A stretch of DNA of 39,029 nt, from positions 1 through 39,029 of the forward strand of contig NZ_WOTA01000028.1 of NCBI RefSeq assembly GCF_011516825.1. Direction: 5' to 3'. The notes beneath the pieces are model-generated. The model made no database searches, had not been told where the DNA came from, and was given only the letters and a program-made list of their open reading frames with translations. The stretch is from Acetobacter oeni. Its GTDB lineage: Bacteria > Pseudomonadota > Alphaproteobacteria > Acetobacterales > Acetobacteraceae. Shown in pieces: positions 16,866 to 25,086 of the stretch (within the stretch, counting starts at the first letter, position 1; every line of letters starts with the position of its first letter). Made by a program: the position numbers and the translations under genes.

Positions 16866-17810
16866 TCAGGGACGGAGCGGGTTGCAGGCATGTCCGTGGT
16901 CACGAATTTTCACGCAGAAGGCCTGGGTGGCGGCGACGCTGTCGAAGCCACGCATCCGCAGCCGGTAGAAAATGGCGTTGCTATGCACGACTTTTTCGAC
17001 CAGCGGGGCGTGTCCGGCAAACAGATCCGGTGAAATGGCTTTGATCCGGTCCCATTCCTTGTACGCTGAAGCCTCGGAATCCACGGCGGCCAGCTGGACT
17101 CCGTAAGGGCCGGTTGCCGTGGGGACCGGTGCCTCAGACGCGGCAGCGGCGGCTGGTGCCGTGTTTTTCGCGGACGGAACCGGCGGGGGCAAGGCCGCGT
17201 CTCCGGCGGGCGGGGTGGTTTCGGAGGCCGGGGGCAGGGCTGCCGGCCTGTCCTTTGCGGTGTCTGAGCCGGGTGCTTCGTCGGCGGGCGTGTTCGCGGG
17301 AGCGGCCGGCTTTCCGTCTCCGGTCGTGGCCGCCGGGGGCGTGTTCTCATCCCCGGTGCCGGTTTCCCCGGCGTCTTCCTTAGCCTTGCCGCCATAACGT
17401 GCCGCCAGTGCGGCCGGATCGGGCTGTTCGGGGCCGGGTGCCAGATGCGCAGCGCCTGCCGGGACATCGGCGGGTGCCATCGCGCCGTCCAGTTCCATGC
17501 CGCCCGGATTGGCTGGTTTATCCCGGACGGGTTCCGCCGGCGGTCCGATCACGGGGATGCCGCTCTGGTGATGACCGAGCAGGGTCCATCCGCCGATGCC
17601 AAGCACCAGCAGCGCCCCGAGGCCGAATGCGCCGCAGGTCAGCCGTCTGGTCATCGGATCTGCGGGCAGGAGAGTGCCGGGTTCCCACCATTTACGGCCC
17701 GTTGCGCGGCGTGGCGGCGGTGTGTCGTCGTAATCAGCGCTCATCCGCTCGCGCGCGCGGTTCAGCCGGTCTTCATGCGGGTCGGGCGGTGTGTCGTCAC
17801 GCTCTGTCAT
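16866..17810 (-). CDS. SPOR-domain membrane protein
   Basis: A 314-residue bitopic protein with a basic, Arg-rich cytoplasmic segment (residues 1-55) and one membrane helix (CGAFGLGALLVLGIGGWTLL, about 58-78). A Pro/Ala-rich periplasmic linker of about 150 residues follows, then a C-terminal SPOR domain (GPYGVQLAAVDSEASAYKEW onward, about 235-314). SPOR domains bind denuded glycan at division sites. It starts in a 4-base overlap with the argS stop and ends next to scpA. This is the standard alphaproteobacterial place for this gene, but the expected nagZ after it is missing. Confidence 0.9.
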   Translation of the reverse strand: MTERDDTPPDPHEDRLNRARERMSADYDDTPPPRRATGRKWWEPGTLLPADPMTRRLTCGAFGLGALLVLGIGGWTLLGHHQSGIPVIGPPAEPVRDKPANPGGMELDGAMAPADVPAGAAHLAPGPEQPDPAALAARYGGKAKEDAGETGTGDENTPPAATTGDGKPAAPANTPADEAPGSDTAKDRPAALPPASETTPPAGDAALPPPVPSAKNTAPAAAAASEAPVPTATGPYGVQLAAVDSEASAYKEWDRIKAISPDLFAGHAPLVEKVVHSNAIFYRLRMRGFDSVAATQAFCVKIRDHGHACNPLRP

Positions 17811-19594
17811 CGCATTTCCTCCACGGGTTCCACGCCCATGACGGCCAGACCTGATCGCAGGGTTATTGCCGTGGCCGCCACCAGCGCCACGCGTGCCAGC
17901 GTGGCTTCCGGTGCGTCCGGCTGGAGGAATCGCAGGGTCGCGTCATCCCGGCCCCGGTTCCACAGCGCATGGAAATCGGCGGCGAGATCGCCAAGGCTGA
18001 AGGCGATCCGGTGCGGCTCCCGTGCCAGGGCCGCGCTTTCCACTGTACGTGGCCAGCCTGCGATGCGCCGCAGCAGCGCCAGTTCCACGTCGGCTGTCAG
18101 ATCGGAGAGCACGGCCCTGCTGAGCGCGACGGGTGTGACGGCTTCCGCGCCGAGCATCTCTTCCGCTGCCCGCAGCACGGAGCGGCATCGCGCGTGGGCA
18201 TACTGCACGTAGAACACGGGATTATCCCGCGTCTGGGCCACGACCGCATCGAGGTCGAACTCCATCTGCGCGTCGCTCTTGCGGGTGAGCATCGTGAAGC
18301 GCACCGCGTCGCGGCCGACTTCGTTCAGCAGATCCCGCAGCGTCACGAAGGTTCCGGCCCGTTTCGACATTTTCACCGGCTGCCCGTCGCGCACGATATG
18401 CACGATCTGACACAGCACCACTTCAAGCGGCACCTGGCTGTTCGTCAGCGCCCTTACGGCGGCTTTCATGCGGCTGACATAGCCGCCGTGATCCGCGCCC
18501 AGCACGTCGATCAGCACCTTTTCGCCGCGCTCCACCTTGTTCAGGTGATAACCGATATCGTTGGCGAAATAGGTGTTTGATCCGTCCGACTTGCGCAGCG
18601 GGCGGTCCACGTCGTCTCCGAATTCCGTGGATCTGAACAGGGTCTGGGGCCGGGCTTCCCAGTCGTCCGGCAGTTTGCCTTTCGGCGGTTCCAGCACGCC
18701 TTCGTAGAGCAGGCCTTTGCTTTCCAGCTCGCCGATGGCCCGGTCCGTTACGCCGTCAGCCAGCACCTTTGCCTCGGAGGTGAAGACGCCGTGCGACACG
18801 CCCAGTGAGGCGAGATCCTCGCGGATTCCTTCCATCATCCGGGCCACCGCGAACTCGCGGACCAGGGTGAACCAGCGATTCGGTATTGCGGGGCGTGCGT
18901 CGTCTTCGGCCAGTGTTGTACCGTGCGCCTCGGCCAGGGCCTGTCCGATCGGGATCAGATAGTCGCCTTTATATTGCAGCCCGCCGGGCACCAACGCGTC
19001 GAACTCATCTTCGGTCAGCGACGTTCCGATGGCCTGGAGGTAACGCCAGTAGGTGGCCCAGGCGAGGGCCGCCACCTGCGCGCCGGCGTCGTTGATATAG
19101 AACTCTCTGGTGATGTCGTATCCGGCCTTCTGCATGAGACTGGCCAGTGCATCGCCCACCACGGCGCCCCGGCAATGTCCGACATGGATCGGTCCGGTGG
19201 GGTTGCAGGACACATATTCGACGTTGACGCGCGTGCCGGCGCCGAGCTTCGAATCGCCATAGGCCTCGGCCGCGCCCAGCACGGCGGGGATGACGCTCTG
19301 GAACACCGCCGGATCGAAGGTGATATTCACAAAGCCGGGACCGGCGGCTTCGGCCCGTGTGATACCGGGGGTTTCCCGCAGGCCGGTTGCCAGGTCCGCC
19401 GCGATGTCGGCCGGCTTCCGCCGGGCCGGTTTTGCCGCCAGCAGGGCCGCGTTTGTTGCCATGTCTCCATGCGCCGGATCGCGTGTTGGCGTCAGTTCCA
19501 CACGGGCCAGAACCTCGTCCCCGATCTCCGGCACCACACGGCGCAGAACGTCCACGACATGTGCGCGGTAGCGTTGGAACAGACAGTCAGACAT
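17807..19594 (-). CDS. argS: Arginyl-tRNA synthetase
   Basis: A 595-residue class I synthetase that charges tRNA-Arg. It shows the N-terminal add-1 domain (about residues 5-95), the HIGH-type motif in VEYVSCNPTGPIHVGHCRGA, and the KMSKS-type loop VKMSKRAGTFVTL. The C-terminal DALR anticodon-binding domain runs from about NPVFYVQYAHARCRSVLR to LRSGLAVMGVEPVEEMR, the usual ArgS end. It is first in the run argS-SPOR-scpA-scpB-tatB-tatC-serS. Confidence 0.98.
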   Translation of the reverse strand: MSDCLFQRYRAHVVDVLRRVVPEIGDEVLARVELTPTRDPAHGDMATNAALLAAKPARRKPADIAADLATGLRETPGITRAEAAGPGFVNITFDPAVFQSVIPAVLGAAEAYGDSKLGAGTRVNVEYVSCNPTGPIHVGHCRGAVVGDALASLMQKAGYDITREFYINDAGAQVAALAWATYWRYLQAIGTSLTEDEFDALVPGGLQYKGDYLIPIGQALAEAHGTTLAEDDARPAIPNRWFTLVREFAVARMMEGIREDLASLGVSHGVFTSEAKVLADGVTDRAIGELESKGLLYEGVLEPPKGKLPDDWEARPQTLFRSTEFGDDVDRPLRKSDGSNTYFANDIGYHLNKVERGEKVLIDVLGADHGGYVSRMKAAVRALTNSQVPLEVVLCQIVHIVRDGQPVKMSKRAGTFVTLRDLLNEVGRDAVRFTMLTRKSDAQMEFDLDAVVAQTRDNPVFYVQYAHARCRSVLRAAEEMLGAEAVTPVALSRAVLSDLTADVELALLRRIAGWPRTVESAALAREPHRIAFSLGDLAADFHALWNRGRDDATLRFLQPDAPEATLARVALVAATAITLRSGLAVMGVEPVEEMR

Positions 19595-20081
19595 ACGTGC
19601 GGGCTCCCCCTTTTCCCGGTGGCCGCGTTAATCGGTGCGGCACGGCGGATGCCGTCATACCGCGCAATGCCGCGAAACGCGACGGGTCTTCGGAATCTTC
19701 TGTGGCGGGTGGATGCTGCGTGTGGGGGTTCCGGGGGCGCTCGGGTTCCGCCGGGCCGGTCGTGCGGGCGTCCGGTTGCGGCCTGTTCCGGTGGCTGGAG
19801 GTAGTGCTGCCGGTCGGATTGCCCTCAGCGGAGATGATCCTGAGTCCCCGAAGATATGTCCCCGCGCCTGTGTCGTTCCTGAGTGCTTCGTGTGCATGGC
19901 TGTCCGGGGGGGGTCGGTGATGGGATTGCTGAGGTGACGCTGGTGCGTCAATGCGTAATCAGCCCGATCTGTATCCCGGGCAGGCCGTGGTTTTATCTGG
20001 TCCGGACATTTTGTGACGGAGACAGATACTTTTTACGGGCCACCCAATACTGGCGTTGGTATTTTTCCATGGAAATTATTA
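19595..20081. other. Intergenic spacer between argS and the levansucrase gene
   Basis: About 490 bp between divergent genes. I see no convincing gene; open frames here are GC-driven and low complexity. The right part is AT-richer, with a GTCCGGAC palindrome (20000-20007). A 12-bp palindrome TTTCCATGGAAA (20064-20075) lies just before the levansucrase ATG and could fold over its weak ribosome site. Confidence 0.6.
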
Positions 20082-21404
20082 ATGAGTCACACTTCCCGAT
20101 GGACCATCGCGGATGCTCTCAAGATTAATGAGAGCGATCCTACTACAACGATGCCTCTTATCTCAACGGACTTCCCGACGATGGATGAGTCGGTCATGAT
20201 ATGGGATACGGGCGCGCTTCGAAATATTCATGGTGAGACAGTCACATTTAAGGGATGGCACGTTATCTGGTCTCTGGCGGTCGACAAAATCGATCTGACC
20301 AATGCCAGCATCGTTGAGGAATGGGACACACGCAATAACCGGGCCTATATCGGGTTCTGGTTCTCGAAAACCGGTAATGGCGCTGACTGGCAGTGGGGCG
20401 GGCGTCTGCTGCAGACCAGCGCGGATCTTCGGCCGCACGAGTGGTCCGGAAGTCTTGTCATGCGTGAGGACACGGCAAACTGTGTCGATATGTTCTACAC
20501 GTCCGAAGCGGATGCGCCTGTAAACCAGTCTGTTCCGTCTGTCTCGACAGGGCATATTTTCGCTGATGAAACAGGCGTCTGGTTTGAAGGTTTCAGCACA
20601 TCAACTGAAATGTTCTCTGCCGATGGTATTCATGAGGCTAATTCGGATGAGGACGAATACTTCGATTTCCGCGATCCGCATGTTTTCATGAATCCGGAAG
20701 ATGGTCGTGTCTACGCGGTGTATGAGGGCAATGTTCCTGGAATGCGCGGTGATTTTACGATTGGTAGCAAGGAGCAGGGCCTGATTCCTCCCGGCTTCGA
20801 GGTCGGAGCGGGCGCGGAATATGGCGCGGCGGCAATCGGCATCGCAGTTCTGGATGACGGTGCTTATGAAGCTGGTGATTTTTCGAAATCACGCTGGACA
20901 CAGCTTGAGCCGCTGGTAACGGCGCTTGGCGTGAACGATCAGACGGAGCGGCCCCATGTCGTGTTCAGGGACGGCCGGGTTTATCTGTTTACGATCAGTC
21001 ATGCCTCGACTTATTCCGGCGGTCTCGTCGGCCCGGATGGTGTGTACGGCTTTGTCAGTGATGACGGCCTGTTCGGTCCCTACCGGCCACTGAATTCATC
21101 CGGTCTTGTTCTCGGAAATAACCAGACGCAGCCTCTCGCGACCTACAGTCATTTCGTTGATCCGGAGGGATATGTTCAGTCTTTCATCAATTACATTCCC
21201 GATCCGACGGCAGCTGATCCGAGCGCCTACCGGATTGGTGCGACACTGGCGCCAACTGTTCGGATTGCACTTGAAGGAGACAGGACATTTCTGTCCGATG
21301 TCTGGAATTACGGAGAGATTTTCGCTCAGGGCGCATGGCCGGTTGATCCCGCGCCTGACAAACGCCCGATCGTCTCAGAGTCTGATTCGAAAATTATTGA
21401 GTAA
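20082..21404 (+). CDS. GH68 levansucrase/fructosyltransferase, Zymomonas type
   Basis: A 440-residue GH68 enzyme that splits sucrose and transfers fructose to water or a growing levan chain. The catalytic triad is visible: nucleophile Asp42 (VMIWDTGALRN), transition-state stabiliser Asp198 (FDFRDPHVF) and acid/base Glu289 (NDQTERPHVVF). His307 in TISHAST aligns with the histidine I recall being needed for polymerisation in the Zymomonas enzyme. The length and lack of a signal peptide match Zymomonas LevU/SacB rather than the longer secreted LsdA of Gluconacetobacter. ATG 20082 gives the family-like start MSHTSRWTIADAL; a GTG at 20013 is in frame. It is flanked by spacer and IS relics, suggesting acquisition. 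Confidence 0.92.
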   Translation: MSHTSRWTIADALKINESDPTTTMPLISTDFPTMDESVMIWDTGALRNIHGETVTFKGWHVIWSLAVDKIDLTNASIVEEWDTRNNRAYIGFWFSKTGNGADWQWGGRLLQTSADLRPHEWSGSLVMREDTANCVDMFYTSEADAPVNQSVPSVSTGHIFADETGVWFEGFSTSTEMFSADGIHEANSDEDEYFDFRDPHVFMNPEDGRVYAVYEGNVPGMRGDFTIGSKEQGLIPPGFEVGAGAEYGAAAIGIAVLDDGAYEAGDFSKSRWTQLEPLVTALGVNDQTERPHVVFRDGRVYLFTISHASTYSGGLVGPDGVYGFVSDDGLFGPYRPLNSSGLVLGNNQTQPLATYSHFVDPEGYVQSFINYIPDPTAADPSAYRIGATLAPTVRIALEGDRTFLSDVWNYGEIFAQGAWPVDPAPDKRPIVSESDSKIIE

Positions 21405-21415
21405 TAAATGATAAT

Positions 21416-21438
21416 GCCCGACATGAGCATAGTCGGGC
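21416..21438 (+). terminator. Putative terminator after levansucrase
   Basis: GCCCGAC (21416-21422) pairs perfectly with GTCGGGC (21432-21438), followed by GGTTTATAATAT. It lies 11 bp after the stop codon. The T-tract is weak. Confidence 0.65.
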
Positions 21439-21678
21439 GGTTTATAATATCCATCAGGTCTGGTGGATGCGTAACGGGTTCCGGGAGCGTCTTTTGTTCT
21501 GCCTATGAGGTGGGGCGGACGTTCCCGGAAACTGACATGAACGAAATCATGAGCGTGGTTCTGTAATTGTGGCGAGCAGGTGTGCTTAGCGCCTGCTGCT
21601 CGAAGACATAAACGCGGTAATGGTATGGACCTGCGCGAAATCGAAGGGTGTGAAGCCATGCCCGGCGCCTGAGTAATT
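21439..21678. other. Gene-free spacer after levansucrase
   Basis: About 240 bp without a supportable gene; both strands show only short, stop-rich frames. It leads into a decayed transposase, so part may be older IS sequence. Confidence 0.45.
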
Positions 21679-21960
21679 GACTGCCAATCAGTAAGGAGCA
21701 TGGAAAGTGGCAGGATTTCGGGGTTTGTTGCGGGCAGGAAGGTGAAAGGACGCAAGTGGCACATCCGCCACCTGCTGTTCCCCTGGCTTTGGCGCATCTT
21801 CATTGGTAGTGGTTATGCGAGTGGCAAATTCCGCGCCATCATGGCAAATGGATGACCGGAATCATCAAGCGTTCGGTCAATGCGCTCGCGTCTGTAACGT
21901 TCGGACAGATCCTTGAAATCAGCTGGTTTTTCTGATTCACGGATGGCTCAAGCGGCCCTA
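21679..21960 (+). pseudogene. Decayed IS5-family transposase fragment
   Basis: Reading from 21679 in one frame gives IDCQSVRSMESGRISGF (with Ile from the codon before), then VAGRKVKGRKWHI. These match the first catalytic Asp block of IS5-family DDE transposases (typically IDSQSVKTTESGG...GKKVKGRKRHI). Further on, IGSGYASGKFRAIMA corresponds to the second Asp block but has Ser in place of Asp. After a one-base shift MTGIIKRS continues the similarity. A stop just upstream, the shift, later stops and the lost Asp make it a pseudogene. Limits are approximate. Confidence 0.6.
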
Positions 21961-22029
21961 TGTGAGCCTTCGCCCGGATGTACAGGATACAGCGCCGCGC
22001 GAGACTTGTTGTTACAAAGGTTTCGCGGC

Positions 22030-22391
22030 GGCGCTTTCCATCTACTATCTTACGGCCCGATGAGGCCGCTGTCCTGTGGGCCTTGAGGGGTGTCGCATCA
22101 ATCCATCAGACGCTTCGACCGTCCGGCCTGTGCCGTCAGCGCCATGAAGATCCGGTCGAAAACACCCAGGCGGCGCCGGCGGATGAAGCGATTGTATAAG
22201 GTCTTGTGCGGACCATACGCTTTCGGTGCGGCTTTCCACTGAAGACCGTTGCGGATCACGTAAACGATCCCGCTCAGAACACGGCAGTCATCCACGCGAG
22301 GCACGCCATGTGCCAAAGGGAAATACGGTTCAATTCGTGCCATCTGGCTTTCAGACAGCAAAAACAACTCACTCACGGGCTCACCCTCCAT
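22030..22391 (-). pseudogene. IS5-family (IS427-like) transposase orfA relic
   Basis: The minus strand from the GTG at 22376 (with GGAGGG upstream) or the ATG at 22391 reads SELFLLSESQMARIEPYF, PLAHGVPRVDDCRVLSGIVY and VIRNGLQWKAAPKAYGPHKT, the N-terminal half of IS427-group transposases common in acetic acid bacteria. It ends RSKRLMD-stop at 22098. After a one-base shift the next bases read IDATPLKAHRTAASSGRK, the normal start of orfB, which contains the first catalytic Asp. Similarity stops near 22030, so orfB is missing and the copy is dead. It is not the partner of the 21679-21960 relic, which lies on the other strand and belongs to another group. Confidence 0.8.
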
Positions 22392-22426
22392 CGGTAAACC
22401 GGTGAACCACAGCGTAATGCTCAGTT

Positions 22427-22477
22427 CAATGAATTAACAGGTCCTGAGCTCAGGTTTCAAAGCCCGTTAATTCATTG
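22427..22477. repeat. Nested palindrome
   Basis: CAATGAATTAAC (22427-22438) and GTTAATTCATTG (22466-22477) form a perfect 12-bp inverted repeat. In the loop, CCTGAGCTCAGG (22443-22454) is itself a perfect 12-bp palindrome. The element lies between the IS relic and the end of nadE, with AT-rich sequence to its right. It could be an IS end, a recombination site or a strong hairpin terminator for nadE. Confidence 0.7.
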
Positions 22478-22547
22478 TAAGACGCAAATATATTGACACG
22501 TTCCATTATATATCTTGGGCTTTCATGCCTTTGCCGTATCCGGCTTC

Positions 22548-24587
22548 TCACCCCGGCACATTCCGCTCCAGCTCATCCACCCAGACCCGTGCATTCCCGT
22601 CCGAAGGTGCCCGCCAGTCCCCCCGAGGCGACAGGGCGCCACCAGCCACAACCTTCACCCCGTTCGGCATCGCCGAGCGCTTGAACTGGCTCGTCGTAAA
22701 GAACCGCCGCAGAAATACCCCGAGCCAGCGCCGGATCACCAGCAGATCATACGCCCGCCGGTCCGCCTCCGGAAAACCGGGCGGCCAGGCGCCCGCTGCC
22801 GCATCCCGCCATGCCGCTTCGGCCAGAAACGCAATCTTCGAGGGCCGGAATCCGTAGCGCAGCACATAAAACAACGCAAAATCATGCAGCGCGTAAGGAC
22901 CGATCGTGGCTTCCGTGCTCTGCACCGCCCCGTCCGCGCCAGCCGGTACCAGCTCAGGTGAAATCTCCGTCGCCAGAATGGCCCGCAAAATCGCGCCGGC
23001 CTCATCGTCAAAGCGACCGGACGCAATGAACCAGCGAATCAGATGCTGGATCAGCGTCTTTGGCAGTCCTGCATTCACATTGTAATGCGCCATCTGGTCA
23101 CCCACTCCGTAGGTGCACCACCCCAGAGCCAGTTCCGACAGATCGCCCGTGCCCAGCACGATACCGCCACGCTGATTGGCCAGCCGGAACAGAAAATCCG
23201 TTCGCAGCCCTGCCTGCACATTCTCGAACGTAATATCGTAAACCGCCTCACCCTTAGTGAAAGGATGTCCGATCTCCTCCAGCATAAGCCGGGCTGCCGG
23301 ACGGATATCGATCTCTTCCGCCGCCACCCCCAGCGCTTTCATCAGAACGTGCGCATTGCGCAGCGTCTCCTTGCTGGTCCCGAAGCCGGGCATCGTAAAC
23401 GCCAGCACCACATCCCGCCCGAGCCCGAGTTCATCCGCTGTCCGCACCGCGATCAGCAGCGCCTGCGTCGAATCCAGCCCCCCCGACACGCCAACGACCA
23501 TCTTCCCGGCGCCACTCGCCGCCATCCGTTGTTTTAGTGCTGAAACCTGAATCGTGCAGGCCTCATAGCAATCCTGCTCCAGCCGCGCTGCATCAGCCGG
23601 CACGAACGGAAACCGCGCCACATCCCGCAATAGCCCCAGATCGCGACCCGGCGGATAAAACCGCCGCGTGATCCGCCGCCATGAAGACGCATCGACCGCT
23701 GCCGCCGACTGCTCAAACGATGTCATCCGCATCCGTTCCTGCCGCAGCAGATCCAGATCGATATCCGCCATCACATGCCTCGCGCCCTTGGGGAAGCGCT
23801 CGCTTTCCGCCAGCTTACGGCCATTCTCGAAGATCGAGACCTGACCGTCCCAGGCCACGTCGGTCGTCGATTCACCTTCGCCTGCCGCCGCATAAAGATA
23901 AGCCGCATGACACCGCGAAGACTGCGACAGACACAGCATGTCCCGCTCTTCTGCCTTGCCGACGGTGATGTCGCTGGCCGACAGGTTGGCAATCACCGTT
24001 GCCCCGGCGAGGCTCGCCAGGGTGGAGGGGGGCAGGGGAACCCACACATCCTCGCAGATCTCTACACCCAGCCGGAAACCGGGAATGTCCTGTGCCTCGA
24101 ACAGCAGATCGGTTCCGAACGGCACCTCGGTTCCCGCTACCCGGATCATCTCGCCCCGCAGCCCGGCCCCGGCAGAGAACTGCCGCGCCTCATAAAACTC
24201 CCTGTAGTTCGGCAGGTAAGATTTCGGTACGACCCCGAGGATTTCGCCGCGATGGATCGCGATTGCACAGTTATAAAGTGCATTGCCATGCCGCAGCGGC
24301 GCTCCCACCAGCGCCAGGGGAAGCAATGTTCCCGTCGCCTCCGCCACGGTTGCCACCGCCTGCTCCACCGCGTCGAGCAGCACATCCTGCTGACGGAGAT
24401 CGTCAATCGCGTACCCCGACAGCCCCAGCTCCGGAAAAACCGCCAGCACCGCGCCCTCTTCCGAACAGGCCTTCAGAGAGTCGATTATCCGCAGCGCATT
24501 GGTCTGCGGATCGGCCAGCGAAACCGGCAGCGTACAGGCCGCTACCCGGGCAAAGCCATGACGGTACAGGGAGCGGAAATCCCGCAT
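22548..24587 (-). CDS. nadE: Glutamine-dependent NAD+ synthetase
   Basis: A 679-residue two-domain enzyme that amidates nicotinic acid adenine dinucleotide to NAD+. The N-terminal nitrilase-type glutaminase domain has Glu in VFPELGLSGY, Lys in VPKSYLPNYREFYEARQF and the catalytic Cys in GVEICEDVWVP. The C-terminal synthetase has the ATP-pyrophosphatase P-loop VVGVSGGLDSTQAL and GTGDLSELALGWCTYGVGD. The length is that of the long glutamine-dependent form. ATG 24585-24587 has GAGG five bases upstream; a GTG two codons earlier lies inside that ribosome site. It is a single gene, convergent with the island on its 3' side. Confidence 0.96.
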   Translation of the reverse strand: MRDFRSLYRHGFARVAACTLPVSLADPQTNALRIIDSLKACSEEGAVLAVFPELGLSGYAIDDLRQQDVLLDAVEQAVATVAEATGTLLPLALVGAPLRHGNALYNCAIAIHRGEILGVVPKSYLPNYREFYEARQFSAGAGLRGEMIRVAGTEVPFGTDLLFEAQDIPGFRLGVEICEDVWVPLPPSTLASLAGATVIANLSASDITVGKAEERDMLCLSQSSRCHAAYLYAAAGEGESTTDVAWDGQVSIFENGRKLAESERFPKGARHVMADIDLDLLRQERMRMTSFEQSAAAVDASSWRRITRRFYPPGRDLGLLRDVARFPFVPADAARLEQDCYEACTIQVSALKQRMAASGAGKMVVGVSGGLDSTQALLIAVRTADELGLGRDVVLAFTMPGFGTSKETLRNAHVLMKALGVAAEEIDIRPAARLMLEEIGHPFTKGEAVYDITFENVQAGLRTDFLFRLANQRGGIVLGTGDLSELALGWCTYGVGDQMAHYNVNAGLPKTLIQHLIRWFIASGRFDDEAGAILRAILATEISPELVPAGADGAVQSTEATIGPYALHDFALFYVLRYGFRPSKIAFLAEAAWRDAAAGAWPPGFPEADRRAYDLLVIRRWLGVFLRRFFTTSQFKRSAMPNGVKVVAGGALSPRGDWRAPSDGNARVWVDELERNVPG

Positions 24588-24593
24588 AAACAC

Positions 24594-25086
24594 CTCGCGC
24601 GCCGGAGAAAAAATACAATGCCTGACAGAGGGCGGTCAGCTGCCGGCTATTTTCTTACTTCTATATCCCTCGCTGGTCCCCACACAAAACCTGGCGTTCC
24701 TCCCCGGCGCTTTGTCCCTGCCCTGTATTCTTAAAACAAACATGAGGTTCAGGAGGGTGCGCCTCCTGCCGGAGAACGGGCAGAGCCCCGTAAACAGGTC
24801 CTGCCTCATTTTCTCAGGGCGTTGCCCTGAAACCCACCAAAGGGCGGCGGCCTTTGGAAACCTGTTTGTTTATTTATCGACGGATCAGGGGGCGGCCACC
24901 TGAAAATACTTTCGTCCCGCAAAAATGGTATTACTTGGCAGGAAAGCGCAGGAAAGCTATGCAGCGCCCTGTCCGCATACCGGAACATGATCCAGTCATG
25001 TTCCGTGATTCGTTGTTCTGTCGCGTGATCCCGTCGCCGGAGCCCCGGGCCCCGACACCGTCACGCTCTGGTTATGGAGTTCAGGC
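24594..25086. other. Intergenic region between nadE and accD
   Basis: About 490 bp between divergently transcribed genes. It holds repeat copy 2 (24810-24843) with its following hairpin CCAAAGG...CCTTTGG. The short frames inside show no family similarity. The accD ribosome site GGAG lies at its right end. Confidence 0.6.
24810..24843 (+). repeat. Dispersed hairpin repeat, copy 2
   Basis: This stretch is 34 bp long with one mismatch to 10982-11015, including the hairpin CAGGGC-GTT-GCCCTG and the tail AAACCCACCAAAGG. The sequence after it again forms a second hairpin ending in CCTTTGG. Confidence 0.7.

Noticed and set aside
21375..21803. 142-codon minus-strand frame after levansucrase
   Set aside because: It crosses the terminator and the decayed transposase, lacks any family signature and a ribosome site.
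24594..25086. Riboswitch or CRISPR-like repeats before accD
   Set aside because: No regularly spaced repeats and no known riboswitch core; only the hairpin repeat copy is present.
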